Shown: piece by piece, positions 17,590 through 25,752 of the stretch
Layout of the letters: each line of letters starts with the position of its first letter
Position numbering within the stretch: position 1 is the first letter of the stretch
Source of the DNA: Bacteroidota bacterium
Lineage (GTDB): Bacteria > Bacteroidota > Bacteroidia > Flavobacteriales > Weeksellaceae
Assembly: GCA_023460855.1 (NCBI GenBank)
Contig: JAEWOS010000012.1
Span: 36,011-100,010, forward strand
Length of the DNA: 64,000 bases
Direction of reading: 5' to 3'
Program-made: the position numbers and the translations under genes
Notes under the pieces: generated by a model
What the model was told of the DNA's origin: nothing
What the model saw: the letters and a program-made list of their open reading frames with translations, nothing else
Databases searched by the model: none

Positions 17590-18559
17590 CAATTTCCTCC
17601 CTTTCCTTATCCTAGCTGCATTGCAAACATCAATATGCGGAAGCAGGATTCTAACCGAACGAATTATTTCACAAAACTTATGATGACGGAGGTTTCTCAT
17701 GAAGTAGATGCGAGAGGAATTTATTCCGGAACATTTGAAGCCATCACTGCAGATACCGGCTTTCTTCCTCGTCCGGAATTTGAACAACCATTGGCAGAAA
17801 CGCAGATTGCCACTGTAATTTCCAACACAGATCCCAAAAATCAGGGCCGTGTGCAGGTTCGTTTCGACTGGCAGCTGCATGACACCACAGAATTTATCCG
17901 CGTGATGACGCCCGATGCCGGAAGCAGCGACAAGGTTTCCAAAAATCGTGGATTTATGGCCATTCCCGAAGTCGGCGATCAGGTGATGGTGAACTTCCAG
18001 CACAACCATCCTGACAGGCCATTCGTAATGGGCGGATTATTCCATGGAAAAGTGGGAGCAGGCGGCGGAAGCGGGAATAATATTAAAAGTTTGAGTAGTA
18101 AAAGCGGACATACTATCAAACTAAATGATGCCGGTGAAATAGAAATACGCGATCGCAGCGGAAATTATGTTACCTTGAGTGGTGATGGAGATATCACAAC
18201 CCAGGTGAGCAATGACAGTACCGAAAATATCGGGAATAATCAGACAACAAAAGTTTCTTCAAAGGTTTCGATTAATGTCGGGGAAGGGAAATCTACGCTT
18301 ACGATGGATAATGCCGGGAATGTGCATTTGAAAATGCAATACGGAAATAAAATTGCAAGCCGGCAAAGATGGAAGTTCTATTACTCTAAAATCAGATGGA
18401 ACGATTGATATATCCGGAAAGAAAATCTCCATCATAGGCGAAGACGTACTTTTGGGAGGAACAAAATTAGCCACAGTTGGCTCTAGCGGAGAGGGAAAAA
18501 TAAATATTACTGGTGGAACTGCTGTAACAGTAACTGCTAAACAGGTAGATATAAATTAA
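17590..18559 (+). pseudogene. Truncated, frameshifted vgrG 3' end
   Basis: The reading starts mid-protein (YPSCIANINMRKQDSN aligns with YPGCVADINMRKGSSN of the intact VgrG) and covers the OB domain and needle. The gp27-like half is absent. One extra T near 18335 (GTGCATTTGAAAATGCAAT against GTGCATTTGAAAAGCAAT in vgrG) shifts the frame. The final 70 residues continue in the other frame to a natural stop at 18559, ending AKQVDIN like the intact gene (SQVDIN). Its last 23 bp overlap the convergent gene at 18537. This is best read as a displaced old vgrG tip left when a new cargo cassette arrived. Confidence 0.85.
17827..18345 (+). repeat. Near-identical vgrG segment, copy 2
   Basis: Direct-repeat partner of 13126-13640, 4.7 kb downstream in the same orientation, bracketing the LysM/PAAR-like cassette. 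Recombination between the copies would delete or exchange the cassette while restoring a complete vgrG. Confidence 0.75.
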
Positions 18560-19166
18560 GAATGGCATGATAAAGGCTGTCCATAATCTGATCCTTTACA
18601 GCTAATTCAGACTTTTCATGTAATTTTGGGATCTGTTTTCTAAAAAAATGATCCAAAGATTTCTCAATTGCTTCATCGTTTTTTTCTCCTTTGAGATTAG
18701 AATTACTCAGTTTAACACTTTTATAAAAGTATAAAGTTCTAGTGCTAAATGGAATAATCACGTTTGCATATTTCAGTTTAAGATAAGCCCAAAATAATTT
18801 ACTATGCAGCAATTCGTCTAACTCCAGCTGCTTTTTTAATCTCATATCTTCCGGTCTGATACTAATGCCATCGGAAGTGTAAATTAAGGCATGAACGTTC
18901 CCTGATTTCTTAAAATCCCTGTAACAGAATCTGCCCATCTCAATTTTCATGAAACGGTTATTTGTAATCTTGACTTTATAGGGAATATAAACCTGCAGAC
19001 TGTCTGCGGTCAGCATTGGAAACGCAGCCATGGCTTTTACAGGAACTTCCTTACTTGTTCCTGTAAATTTCAGCTCAATGGGCTGTCTGGAATAACGGTA
19101 CAGACAAAACAAAGATGCAAAAAAAGGAATCAGCAATAAGAGTCCGTATTTCTTACCAATTTTCAT
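18537..19166 (-). CDS. Hypothetical membrane-anchored protein
   Basis: Not recognised. From the ATG at 19166 the protein is 209 aa, with an N-terminal anchor (YGLLLLIPFFASLFCLYRYS) and a mostly polar domain presumably outside the cytoplasmic membrane. The start overlaps the stop of the upstream membrane-protein gene by one base (TAATG), implying coupling; the ATG at 19193 lies inside that gene and lacks this logic. It is the last gene of the minus-strand speD operon. The C-terminus overlaps the vgrG remnant, so the remnant abuts a native gene. Confidence 0.6.
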   Translation of the reverse strand: MKIGKKYGLLLLIPFFASLFCLYRYSRQPIELKFTGTSKEVPVKAMAAFPMLTADSLQVYIPYKVKITNNRFMKIEMGRFCYRDFKKSGNVHALIYTSDGISIRPEDMRLKKQLELDELLHSKLFWAYLKLKYANVIIPFSTRTLYFYKSVKLSNSNLKGEKNDEAIEKSLDHFFRKQIPKLHEKSELAVKDQIMDSLYHAILNLYLPV

Positions 19167-20194
19167 TAAGCTAATTTCTTTTTTCTTTTCCAAATAAACC
19201 CGTCCAAAAGATAATGCGTCAGCTGCGGAACAGTGAGGAGCGGAACGAGAATCATCAGCAAATAATCAGGCGTATGTACAGTTGAGATTGAAATATTTTC
19301 TTTCCAAACCAGCACTTCCCACAGAAATTCCTCTGAAAAAGCAATGATCATAAGTGCTGCAATAAACATCAAAACGCCAATTCCGGATCGAAAAGGCACA
19401 AGTCCTTTCAAAGTTTCCTTTTTCTTGTTTTGAATTTCATTCAGGTAGATCAGCGCCATGTAAGGAACTCCGTGTGATACAACATTTAGAAAAGTGAATA
19501 TCAAATCATTATTGAAATAAACAATTCCAAAATACCACGATAGAAAACTACCCGCAATCACAGCATCTTTTGGAATATTAAATGTCTTAAACCTGATAAA
19601 TAGGATGATGGTTTTGATGAGCCAAATACTCAGAATGGCCAAATAAATAAAAGTGAATATTGGCAGAAGTTTTTCTAAATTTCCCATCCAGGAAAATTCG
19701 TGTTCTACAAACCAGGTGAACTTTCTGGGATTTGTAAACCAGTAAAGCATCGGATAAATAGTGGCAGCATACACCGCTGCAGCATCAATCTTTTTATGAA
19801 TATTATTGGGTTCAAACCTCGCATAAAGTCGCATAAAGCCATACTGTTGACGTATGAAATGGTAAACCGCAACCAAAGCAAGTGCCGACCAAAAAACCAG
19901 ACTGCCAAACTGATAAAAAATAATGCCCAATACGAAACTCAGCGCCGGAATCCCTAAATAAAGCAGTTTTCTGCGTTGAAATTCCTCTTTTACAAAGTAT
20001 GTTTTGAAAAGTGTGGAATAGACATGTGCCACATCTACAAAAACAATCAAGAAAAGCCAGGTGTAGAAACTGTAACTGGCGTTGAGAACCATTAACTGCT
20101 TCTGGAAAAGAAAAATAATTGCGAGCACTACAAACGGCGGAGAAAGTATAAAAATACAGTCGCTGATACGGTTGTAAATCCAAGGCTGTCTCAT
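19166..20194 (-). CDS. Polytopic membrane protein of unknown function
   Basis: The 342-aa protein has about eight hydrophobic helices. Polar motifs next to or within helices include DVAHVYSTLFKTYF near the N-terminus, a central YHFIRQQYGFMRLY, and NVVSHGVPYMALIYLNE. Repeated His and Arg residues beside helices hint at an enzyme or a cofactor-binding membrane protein rather than a plain transporter, but I do not recognise the family. Its start overlaps the end of the FAD oxidoreductase gene by 4 bp (ATGA). It belongs to the speD operon. Confidence 0.6.
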   Translation of the reverse strand: MRQPWIYNRISDCIFILSPPFVVLAIIFLFQKQLMVLNASYSFYTWLFLIVFVDVAHVYSTLFKTYFVKEEFQRRKLLYLGIPALSFVLGIIFYQFGSLVFWSALALVAVYHFIRQQYGFMRLYARFEPNNIHKKIDAAAVYAATIYPMLYWFTNPRKFTWFVEHEFSWMGNLEKLLPIFTFIYLAILSIWLIKTIILFIRFKTFNIPKDAVIAGSFLSWYFGIVYFNNDLIFTFLNVVSHGVPYMALIYLNEIQNKKKETLKGLVPFRSGIGVLMFIAALMIIAFSEEFLWEVLVWKENISISTVHTPDYLLMILVPLLTVPQLTHYLLDGFIWKRKKKLA

Positions 20195-21789
20195 GATTTC
20201 ATCATTTGTTTTGCGGCATCAATTCCCTGATGGAAAGCTTCCTCGAAAATAGAAATTCCAGATAAGTCACTATGCGCGAAGAAAACTTTATTATCCATAT
20301 TTTCTCGAGCCTTCTCACTTTCCGCACCAAAAATTTGTCCCGGAACCGGAGCAATCATCGCATGCCCTAATTTATGAAATTCAATCTCTAATAGAAATTC
20401 TTCGATGAGCGGATGCGCCATTTTTAGATCGTCTAAAACAAGTTTTTTAAGCTGGTCTTCCTTCAAACCATACAGTAGTTTTCTGTCTTTTGCAATTTCT
20501 CCTGATGAGAAACTACGGTAGTACGTAATTACTTTTTCACCCATATTCAGGTTAATATTCTGATGCTGATCATAAATATATCCCAAACCTTCTGCTCCGT
20601 AAATAACATTGTCCCACGCAAGCTCCTCATCACCTCCAAATTCATTATTCAGGGTTAATGTTGCGAGCAACCACGGCACATATTTAAAACCAGGAAATTT
20701 TCTGGAAGGAAAAATATAATTGTTTACAAACTGCGGCGTACTAAAGAGTACTTTTTCTGCAATGATTTTCTTAGATACTTTTTTTTGAGCGTCAAACGCT
20801 AAAACCTCCACTTTATCTTCAATTTTAACACTGTAAACCAGGTTTTCAGTAGAAATCTTGCCTTTCGAATGCCTGGACAGAAGCGAAGCCAGTTTTGCAT
20901 TTCCTTCCGGCCACGTAAAAACCTGATCCTGTCGCTCCGCTGCCCAATTATTTTTCCGGCCTGCAAAATAATGAATTCCCGCCCATGCGGAAACAGATTT
21001 GATTCCAAGTCCGTAATCATCCCGGCATGAATAATCGAGAAGCCAAAGCAGTTCTTCTGCCTTGAAATTATTTTCTGTGAGCCAGCTGATAAACGTAATT
21101 TCTTCAAGTTTTCTCGCCTCTTCTATCGCACTTGATCTTTTCAACGGAATATCAAACCAGTAATTTCCGGATGCGTCTTTCTTAGTCCGAAATTCATCCA
21201 TCATTCCAAAGAAGCGGTTTATTTCGGCACTGTTCTGTACGGACACGCCTTTCTGAGGTACCAGGTTCTTTTGCCATGAATTTTTGAAGAACAGCCTTTC
21301 TTCCTGAGGAAAAGTCAATTGATAATCATCGAGTAAAGGTTTACCTTTCGCATCATCACCCAAATACAGTTTGCACTCGCGCAAAAAATCAATCAGTTCC
21401 GTATCTTCTTTATTTGGAAGTGGTAAGTAATGTGCGCCCAAAGGAAATTTTGAAAATTTATTCTGACCTGCAGACGAATTTCCTCCCGGATTTTTTTCCA
21501 GCTCTAAAAGTATAAAATTTTTTTCTCCGCTTAGATTTAGCTCTCTTGCCGCTGACAATCCGGAAATTCCACTGCCAACTATCAGATATTTTACAGAAAT
21601 TTCTTCGCTGGGTCCTGGAAAATCTTTTGCCCAAAGTCTGTGACCTAAAACATGGTTGGTTCCGGTAATTTTCAACAAAAAAGATTTCGTTTTCCTGCCG
21701 CAATACTGAAGAAACGGCAATAAAATGGATGCCAGAAAAACTTTTTCCAGAAACTGCTTTCTACTGTACCCTTCCCCACTCTTCATCAA
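20191..21789 (-). CDS. FAD-dependent oxidoreductase, probably exported and lipid-anchored
   Basis: The enzyme is likely an amine-oxidase-type or phytoene-desaturase-type flavoprotein. After an N-terminal segment, YLIVGSGISGLSAARELNLS (about residue 67) is a GxGxxG dinucleotide fold ending in the acidic ELEKNPGG. A C-terminal FAD stretch (VFFAHSDLSGISIFEEAFHQ, with GIDAAKQM) closes the domain. The N-terminus SRKQFLEKVFLASILLPFLQYC looks like a Tat-type signal (R-K variant) ending in a lipobox Cys. The gene overlaps the spermidine-synthase-like gene by 29 bp. Substrate unknown; oxidation of an aminopropyl product is an inference from its neighbours. Confidence 0.75.
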   Translation of the reverse strand: MMKSGEGYSRKQFLEKVFLASILLPFLQYCGRKTKSFLLKITGTNHVLGHRLWAKDFPGPSEEISVKYLIVGSGISGLSAARELNLSGEKNFILLELEKNPGGNSSAGQNKFSKFPLGAHYLPLPNKEDTELIDFLRECKLYLGDDAKGKPLLDDYQLTFPQEERLFFKNSWQKNLVPQKGVSVQNSAEINRFFGMMDEFRTKKDASGNYWFDIPLKRSSAIEEARKLEEITFISWLTENNFKAEELLWLLDYSCRDDYGLGIKSVSAWAGIHYFAGRKNNWAAERQDQVFTWPEGNAKLASLLSRHSKGKISTENLVYSVKIEDKVEVLAFDAQKKVSKKIIAEKVLFSTPQFVNNYIFPSRKFPGFKYVPWLLATLTLNNEFGGDEELAWDNVIYGAEGLGYIYDQHQNINLNMGEKVITYYRSFSSGEIAKDRKLLYGLKEDQLKKLVLDDLKMAHPLIEEFLLEIEFHKLGHAMIAPVPGQIFGAESEKARENMDNKVFFAHSDLSGISIFEEAFHQGIDAAKQMMKS

Positions 21790-23287
21790 AATACCTCACT
21801 AAAATCTGATTGTCCAGACGGTTAATTTCCAAATCTTTAGCCTTCATATCCTTGCTGAAATAAGCCAGTTGTGCGAAATTGTAATCGTAAAACCGGAGAC
21901 CTTTCAATTTGCGAACCAGCGTTTCCTGTTCCTCGCCCGAAGATGCTAAACAGAATCCCCACTCACCGAAAGAAGGCACATAAGCATGATAGGCAGTAGT
22001 AGAGGGAAAAACCTGCTGTAAAGTCTGCTGAATACACCAAAAAGATTTTGGCGCAAAAAAAGGCGAAGTTGTCTGCACTGCAATTTGAGTAGCTTTGTGT
22101 GTAACTTTGGCAAGCTCTCTATAAAACTGCAGCGAATACAGTTTTCCCAGACTGTAATTGGAAGGATCAGGAAAGTCAATAATGATAACATCATAAATGT
22201 TTTTCTGCTCTTTAATCCACATAAAAGCATCCTGGTTGATAATTTCGAGTTTATTGCTGTTTAACGCATTGGAATTCAGACGATTCATCGTTTCATTGGT
22301 TTTGAAAAAACGAGTCATTTCGCCGTCCAGATCAACGAGTGTAATTTTTTGAACTTCCGAATACTTCAATACTTCCCGAACAGCAAAACCATCTCCTCCA
22401 CCTAGAACCAATACGTTTTTTATTTGTGCAGCCTTTGACATTGCTGGATGCACAAGCGCTTCGTGATATCTGTATTCATCCCGCGAAGAAAACTGAAGGT
22501 TGTTATTAAGGTAAAGCCTGAATTCATCAGAATTTCTGGTAAGCACAATGCGCTGATAAGGCGAACTGCTGCTGTAAATAATGTTTTCACCATAGAGTTT
22601 TTCTTCGGAATAGCTCAAAATTCTGTCCGCGAAAATAAAAAGCGTCATCAGCCCCAAGAAAACGAAAATCGATTTTGCCTTCAGTGTCGTGGCATTCCGC
22701 AGATCTTTCTGTAAATAAAAGGACATGAAAATGGCAATCGAAACATTAATTAAACCAAAAAAAAGCGAGGTTCGGACAATACCCAGATTCGGAATAAGCA
22801 CCAATGGAAAGAGAATTGACGCAAGAAGTGCTCCGATATAATCAAATGCAAAAACATTGGAAACCAAATCTTTAAACGCAACACGATCCTTCAGAATATT
22901 CATCAGCAAAGGAATTTCGAGCCCGACAAGACAACCGGTCACAAAAACGAACATATACAAAACCCATTCGAAATGCTGCACAGAATTGAATAGCAGAAAA
23001 AGAATGACCGAACTGACACCACCAACCAAACCGACCAGAATTTCAATATCGATGAAACGATCCAGCAGATTATTGATGATAAATTTTGCGAAATAGGAAC
23101 CGACGCCCATAGAAAATAGATAAACGCCGATGATGAACGAAAACTGTTTTACAGAATCACCAAGAAGATAGCTAGCCAACGCACCGGCAACCAGTTCGTA
23201 AACAAGACCGCAAGTGGCGATGACAAAGACCGAGAAAAGTAATAAAATTTCAAACGGAATCCGCTTCTTACCCCTGGATTGCTGCAC
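21761..23287 (-). CDS. Membrane-embedded spermidine-synthase-like aminopropyltransferase
   Basis: The 508-aa protein joins about seven N-terminal membrane helices (residues 10-220) to a SpeE-like Rossmann domain. Visible motifs are SPYQRIVLTR, the substrate gate YRYHEALVHP, the AdoMet-type loop VLVLGGGDGFAVREVL, the acidic end VDLDGEM, and DVIIIDFPDPSN. The last replaces the usual D(S/T)(S/T)DP of soluble spermidine synthases. It would transfer an aminopropyl group from decarboxylated AdoMet, which SpeD in the same operon can supply. The acceptor is unknown. The start overlaps the DUF350 gene by 20 bp. Confidence 0.8.
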   Translation of the reverse strand: MQQSRGKKRIPFEILLLFSVFVIATCGLVYELVAGALASYLLGDSVKQFSFIIGVYLFSMGVGSYFAKFIINNLLDRFIDIEILVGLVGGVSSVILFLLFNSVQHFEWVLYMFVFVTGCLVGLEIPLLMNILKDRVAFKDLVSNVFAFDYIGALLASILFPLVLIPNLGIVRTSLFFGLINVSIAIFMSFYLQKDLRNATTLKAKSIFVFLGLMTLFIFADRILSYSEEKLYGENIIYSSSSPYQRIVLTRNSDEFRLYLNNNLQFSSRDEYRYHEALVHPAMSKAAQIKNVLVLGGGDGFAVREVLKYSEVQKITLVDLDGEMTRFFKTNETMNRLNSNALNSNKLEIINQDAFMWIKEQKNIYDVIIIDFPDPSNYSLGKLYSLQFYRELAKVTHKATQIAVQTTSPFFAPKSFWCIQQTLQQVFPSTTAYHAYVPSFGEWGFCLASSGEEQETLVRKLKGLRFYDYNFAQLAYFSKDMKAKDLEINRLDNQILVRYFDEEWGRVQ

Positions 23288-23483
23288 TGATAATGATTGA
23301 GATTCCTACAATGAAAGCTGCAAAAATAATTGCGAGCGCTACGTTGTTGTTCTTTGAGATTTCGTGCCAGGTTTTCTCCGGCGTCAGCTTCTCAATAATC
23401 AGGTACCAGACCAAAAGTATAGCAATCCCCAGGAAGGAATAGAACACGGAATTGATTACAGGTAATAAATTAAATTCGCCCAT
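23268..23483 (-). CDS. DUF350 family small membrane protein
   Basis: The 71-aa protein has two membrane helices (SVFYSFLGIAILLVWYLIIE and ALAIIFAAFIVGISIIISAA) joined by KLTPEKTWHEISKNNNV. This is the repeat unit of DUF350, where a 'LTP...I..NN.AVAI...G...G' pattern recurs; larger family members have two or more units. DUF350 proteins such as E. coli YjfL occur next to polyamine or glutathionylspermidine genes, which fits this operon. The biochemical function is unknown. Confidence 0.7.
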   Translation of the reverse strand: MGEFNLLPVINSVFYSFLGIAILLVWYLIIEKLTPEKTWHEISKNNNVALAIIFAAFIVGISIIISAAIQG

Positions 23484-23494
23484 TGTTACTTTTT

Positions 23495-23689
23495 TTATTT
23501 GTGATAATATCTGTAGTAGGTGCTTCCGGATGATCTTATACGGGAAGTTCCGTCACGGTATTTCTCTGTTTTTGCACAGTCGCAGAACTGATTTCCTTCA
23601 TAGGTAAGATACAGGAAGAAGCCCAAAAACCCGGCTGCGACGAGTAAGATGAGCCAGTGCTGTCTGATGTATGCCAAAACCTGTGTCAT
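23495..23689 (-). CDS. Small single-span membrane protein
   Basis: Not recognised. The 64-aa protein has one membrane helix (WLILLVAAGFLGFFLYLTY) followed by a short polar tail with CDCAKTEKYRDGTSRIRS and Ser/Tyr-rich end. It lies 3 bp after the DUF4178 gene and 11 bp before DUF350, so it is most likely a real operon member. The CxC pair could bind metal or form a disulfide. Confidence 0.5.
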   Translation of the reverse strand: MTQVLAYIRQHWLILLVAAGFLGFFLYLTYEGNQFCDCAKTEKYRDGTSRIRSSGSTYYRYYHK

Positions 23690-23692
23690 CGC

Positions 23693-25120
23693 TTAATAAT
23701 CGTAAGGAGAATTCCCCGAATCGCTCCATTTTTTCTGGTGAAAGTAGTATTTGAAAACGAACGCTGCAACGGTAAGAACAACCATGATAACCAGCAGCAG
23801 TCCGATATTCCACATGGTTACCGGTTTCCACGCTGCTCTGATGTTCAGCGCAGAATTGGATGGAGTCGGATCAGTAATTACAGGTCTTGTAGTTAAATTA
23901 TCTGAATTCTTCTTCGCTTCCTGATACTGACTGTAAAGTTCGGGTTCCGCCTGTGCAAAACCAGCAGACTGAAAGTGGCGAACCGTTTCGCCGGAATCCT
24001 GTGTCACCACAATCCATCCATCGGATTCTTCGCGAAAAACAGACTTGCCGTCAGCAGAAAAATATTCCGGCAGACCTGAATTTTCCAGTCCCTCTTTTTG
24101 TGCAGCAATTTCAAAATGATATTTTCCGGCGGGAATTCCGCACAGATTAAGGTTTTTCGAGGTTGATCCTTCGCTCCAACGTTCACCGTCTGATACACCA
24201 GAATATTTTTCAATATCCTGCGAAGTGTACATAATTTCGTTTGTAGATTCATTTACGAGCGTAATTTCGGCATTTGCCCAACTGTTGTCAACATTGGAAT
24301 GCAGGTTCACTACCATCGGCGCGGACGCACCTTTCAATTCGAATGATTTGGAAATAAATTCCCTTCCATAAATCTCAGTAAAACTAATACTTTCGTTTAG
24401 CACTTCCTGGTTTTTTCGCTGAAAAGTGAGATGGAAGTAAATCAGCCCCATCAAAAGTGCCGTAATAGAAAAAATATTCAGCAGCTGTCTCGTATCGATA
24501 AAGTATGGCTCCACAATGCCGACAGCAAGTTTCTGCGGCATAACATCCACATTGAACGCACTTTTCACCATAAATCGCGGAATATGTTTTCCTGTAAAAT
24601 TCTCCAGGCGATCACCGTGAATTTCGTGCGAAACCATGTTTTTACCGTTCACATATTCCAGGTACTGAGCTACACCAAAAAAGATGTCGTCTTCAAAAAA
24701 TCCTACAGCTGCCTCTATCGCACAGTGTGTAGTTTCGTAACGGCGATACTTTTTGCCCTCAAATTCGCAGTATATTCCATCGAAAGCGTCCAGTTTCGAT
24801 TCTGTCGGATACATAAGCACAAAGTTGCCGTCGTTTTCGCTGAGAAAGGAATTCTGCCCTTTGCTGTCTTTCAGATAATACTCGCGCCATCTGATGGTAC
24901 TGCCGTATTTTCTGTGAACTATCGCCACAACAAACCACTCGTTTCCGTCCAGCACGCCGCGATCTCCAATTTTGAGCGCACCGCTTTCCAGCTGCTTAAT
25001 TTTTCTGAGTGTCTTACCCTTGCTGTTCAACGCACCGCAGTGCGAACAGATGAACTCCTCAATATTAAAATCGAGGACATGTGAATTGACTGTTTTACAG
25101 GCGGAACAGGTATGCTGCAT
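23693..25120 (-). CDS. DUF4178 domain membrane protein with zinc ribbon
   Basis: From the ATG at 25120 the protein is 475 aa. The first 40 residues form a zinc ribbon (CSACKTVNSH ... EEFICSHCGALN). A DUF4178 domain follows (LKIGDRGVLDGNEWFVVAIV ... WREYYLKD), with a second such-like stretch (YCEFEGKKYRRYETTHCAI). Two membrane helices lie around residue 230 (LNIFSITALLMGLIYFHLTF) and at the C-terminus (NIGLLLVIMVVLTVAAFVF). The longer frame beginning at 25237 would run through speD and lacks support. The start is one base past the speD stop, implying coupling. DUF4178 has no known activity. Confidence 0.72.
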   Translation of the reverse strand: MQHTCSACKTVNSHVLDFNIEEFICSHCGALNSKGKTLRKIKQLESGALKIGDRGVLDGNEWFVVAIVHRKYGSTIRWREYYLKDSKGQNSFLSENDGNFVLMYPTESKLDAFDGIYCEFEGKKYRRYETTHCAIEAAVGFFEDDIFFGVAQYLEYVNGKNMVSHEIHGDRLENFTGKHIPRFMVKSAFNVDVMPQKLAVGIVEPYFIDTRQLLNIFSITALLMGLIYFHLTFQRKNQEVLNESISFTEIYGREFISKSFELKGASAPMVVNLHSNVDNSWANAEITLVNESTNEIMYTSQDIEKYSGVSDGERWSEGSTSKNLNLCGIPAGKYHFEIAAQKEGLENSGLPEYFSADGKSVFREESDGWIVVTQDSGETVRHFQSAGFAQAEPELYSQYQEAKKNSDNLTTRPVITDPTPSNSALNIRAAWKPVTMWNIGLLLVIMVVLTVAAFVFKYYFHQKKWSDSGNSPYDY

Positions 25121-25121
25121 A

Positions 25122-25475
25122 TTACCTGTAAATTTTGTCCTGCTGAATGATCTCAGCGTTAAAATAAGCAACCATTTCAGCTGCAATTTTTTCCACTTTG
25201 GCTGTATTGTCATGGATGTAATTGCACAGAAAAACATCCAGATTCAGACGGTTAAATTCCGGCCAGGTATGAATACACAGATGAGATTCCTTGAGTATTA
25301 TGCCCGCTGTGAAACTGTCGTTGGAGAAAATATGCTCGGTTACGCCAACGATTTCGGCGCCGTTTTCAGGAAGCACTTTCCCGCAAAATGACAAAAAAGC
25401 ATTACAGTCAGTCAACAATTGTGCTGAAGAAGTCTCAAGCGTCAACAGAATGTGCAGTCCTTTGCTGTAATTCAT
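25122..25475 (-). CDS. speD: S-adenosylmethionine decarboxylase proenzyme
   Basis: SpeD makes decarboxylated AdoMet, the aminopropyl donor for spermidine-type reactions. At 117 aa it is the short bacterial form. KESHLCIHTWPEFNRLNLDV contains the E-S-H self-cleavage site, where the Ser becomes the pyruvoyl group, and the conserved HTWPE. LHILLTL near the N-terminus and DVFLCN also match the family. It is the first gene of the operon. No soluble speE is seen in the window, so its partner here is probably the membrane SpeE-like protein. Confidence 0.9.
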   Translation of the reverse strand: MNYSKGLHILLTLETSSAQLLTDCNAFLSFCGKVLPENGAEIVGVTEHIFSNDSFTAGIILKESHLCIHTWPEFNRLNLDVFLCNYIHDNTAKVEKIAAEMVAYFNAEIIQQDKIYR

Positions 25476-25701
25476 ATATCTGAATCATAGAAACGCCGTT
25501 TTTCTTAATCTATTCAGTTGATATTCCGAAACTTATAAAAAATGGATTAATACAACTGACCGTCAGCATTTCAGTTCCGAATATCTAAAAAAATAATCAA
25601 ATAAAGGTGATGTCTGCGGAAAAAATATCTACCTGAACAAGAAAATCCGTGTACAAGAAAAACTGACTCGCGTTTAAAAAAGACAAGTGTTTAAGAACAG
25701 A

Positions 25702-25731
25702 AATGAAAAACTGCCGTATTTTACGGCAGTT
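25702..25731 (-). terminator. Rho-independent terminator of argS
   Basis: Stem AACTGCCGTA / TACGGCAGTT (10 bp, 3-nt loop, 25709-25731) followed on the minus strand by a T-rich run. It lies about 20 bp after the argS stop. The rest of the 25476-25752 gap shows only AT-rich DNA that must hold the speD promoter. Confidence 0.8.
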
Positions 25732-25752
25732 CAGTTTTCGGTCTCGCTCAAT

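Noticed and set aside
17590..18559. A second functional vgrG
   Set aside because: It lacks the N-terminal half and has a 1-bp frameshift in the needle.
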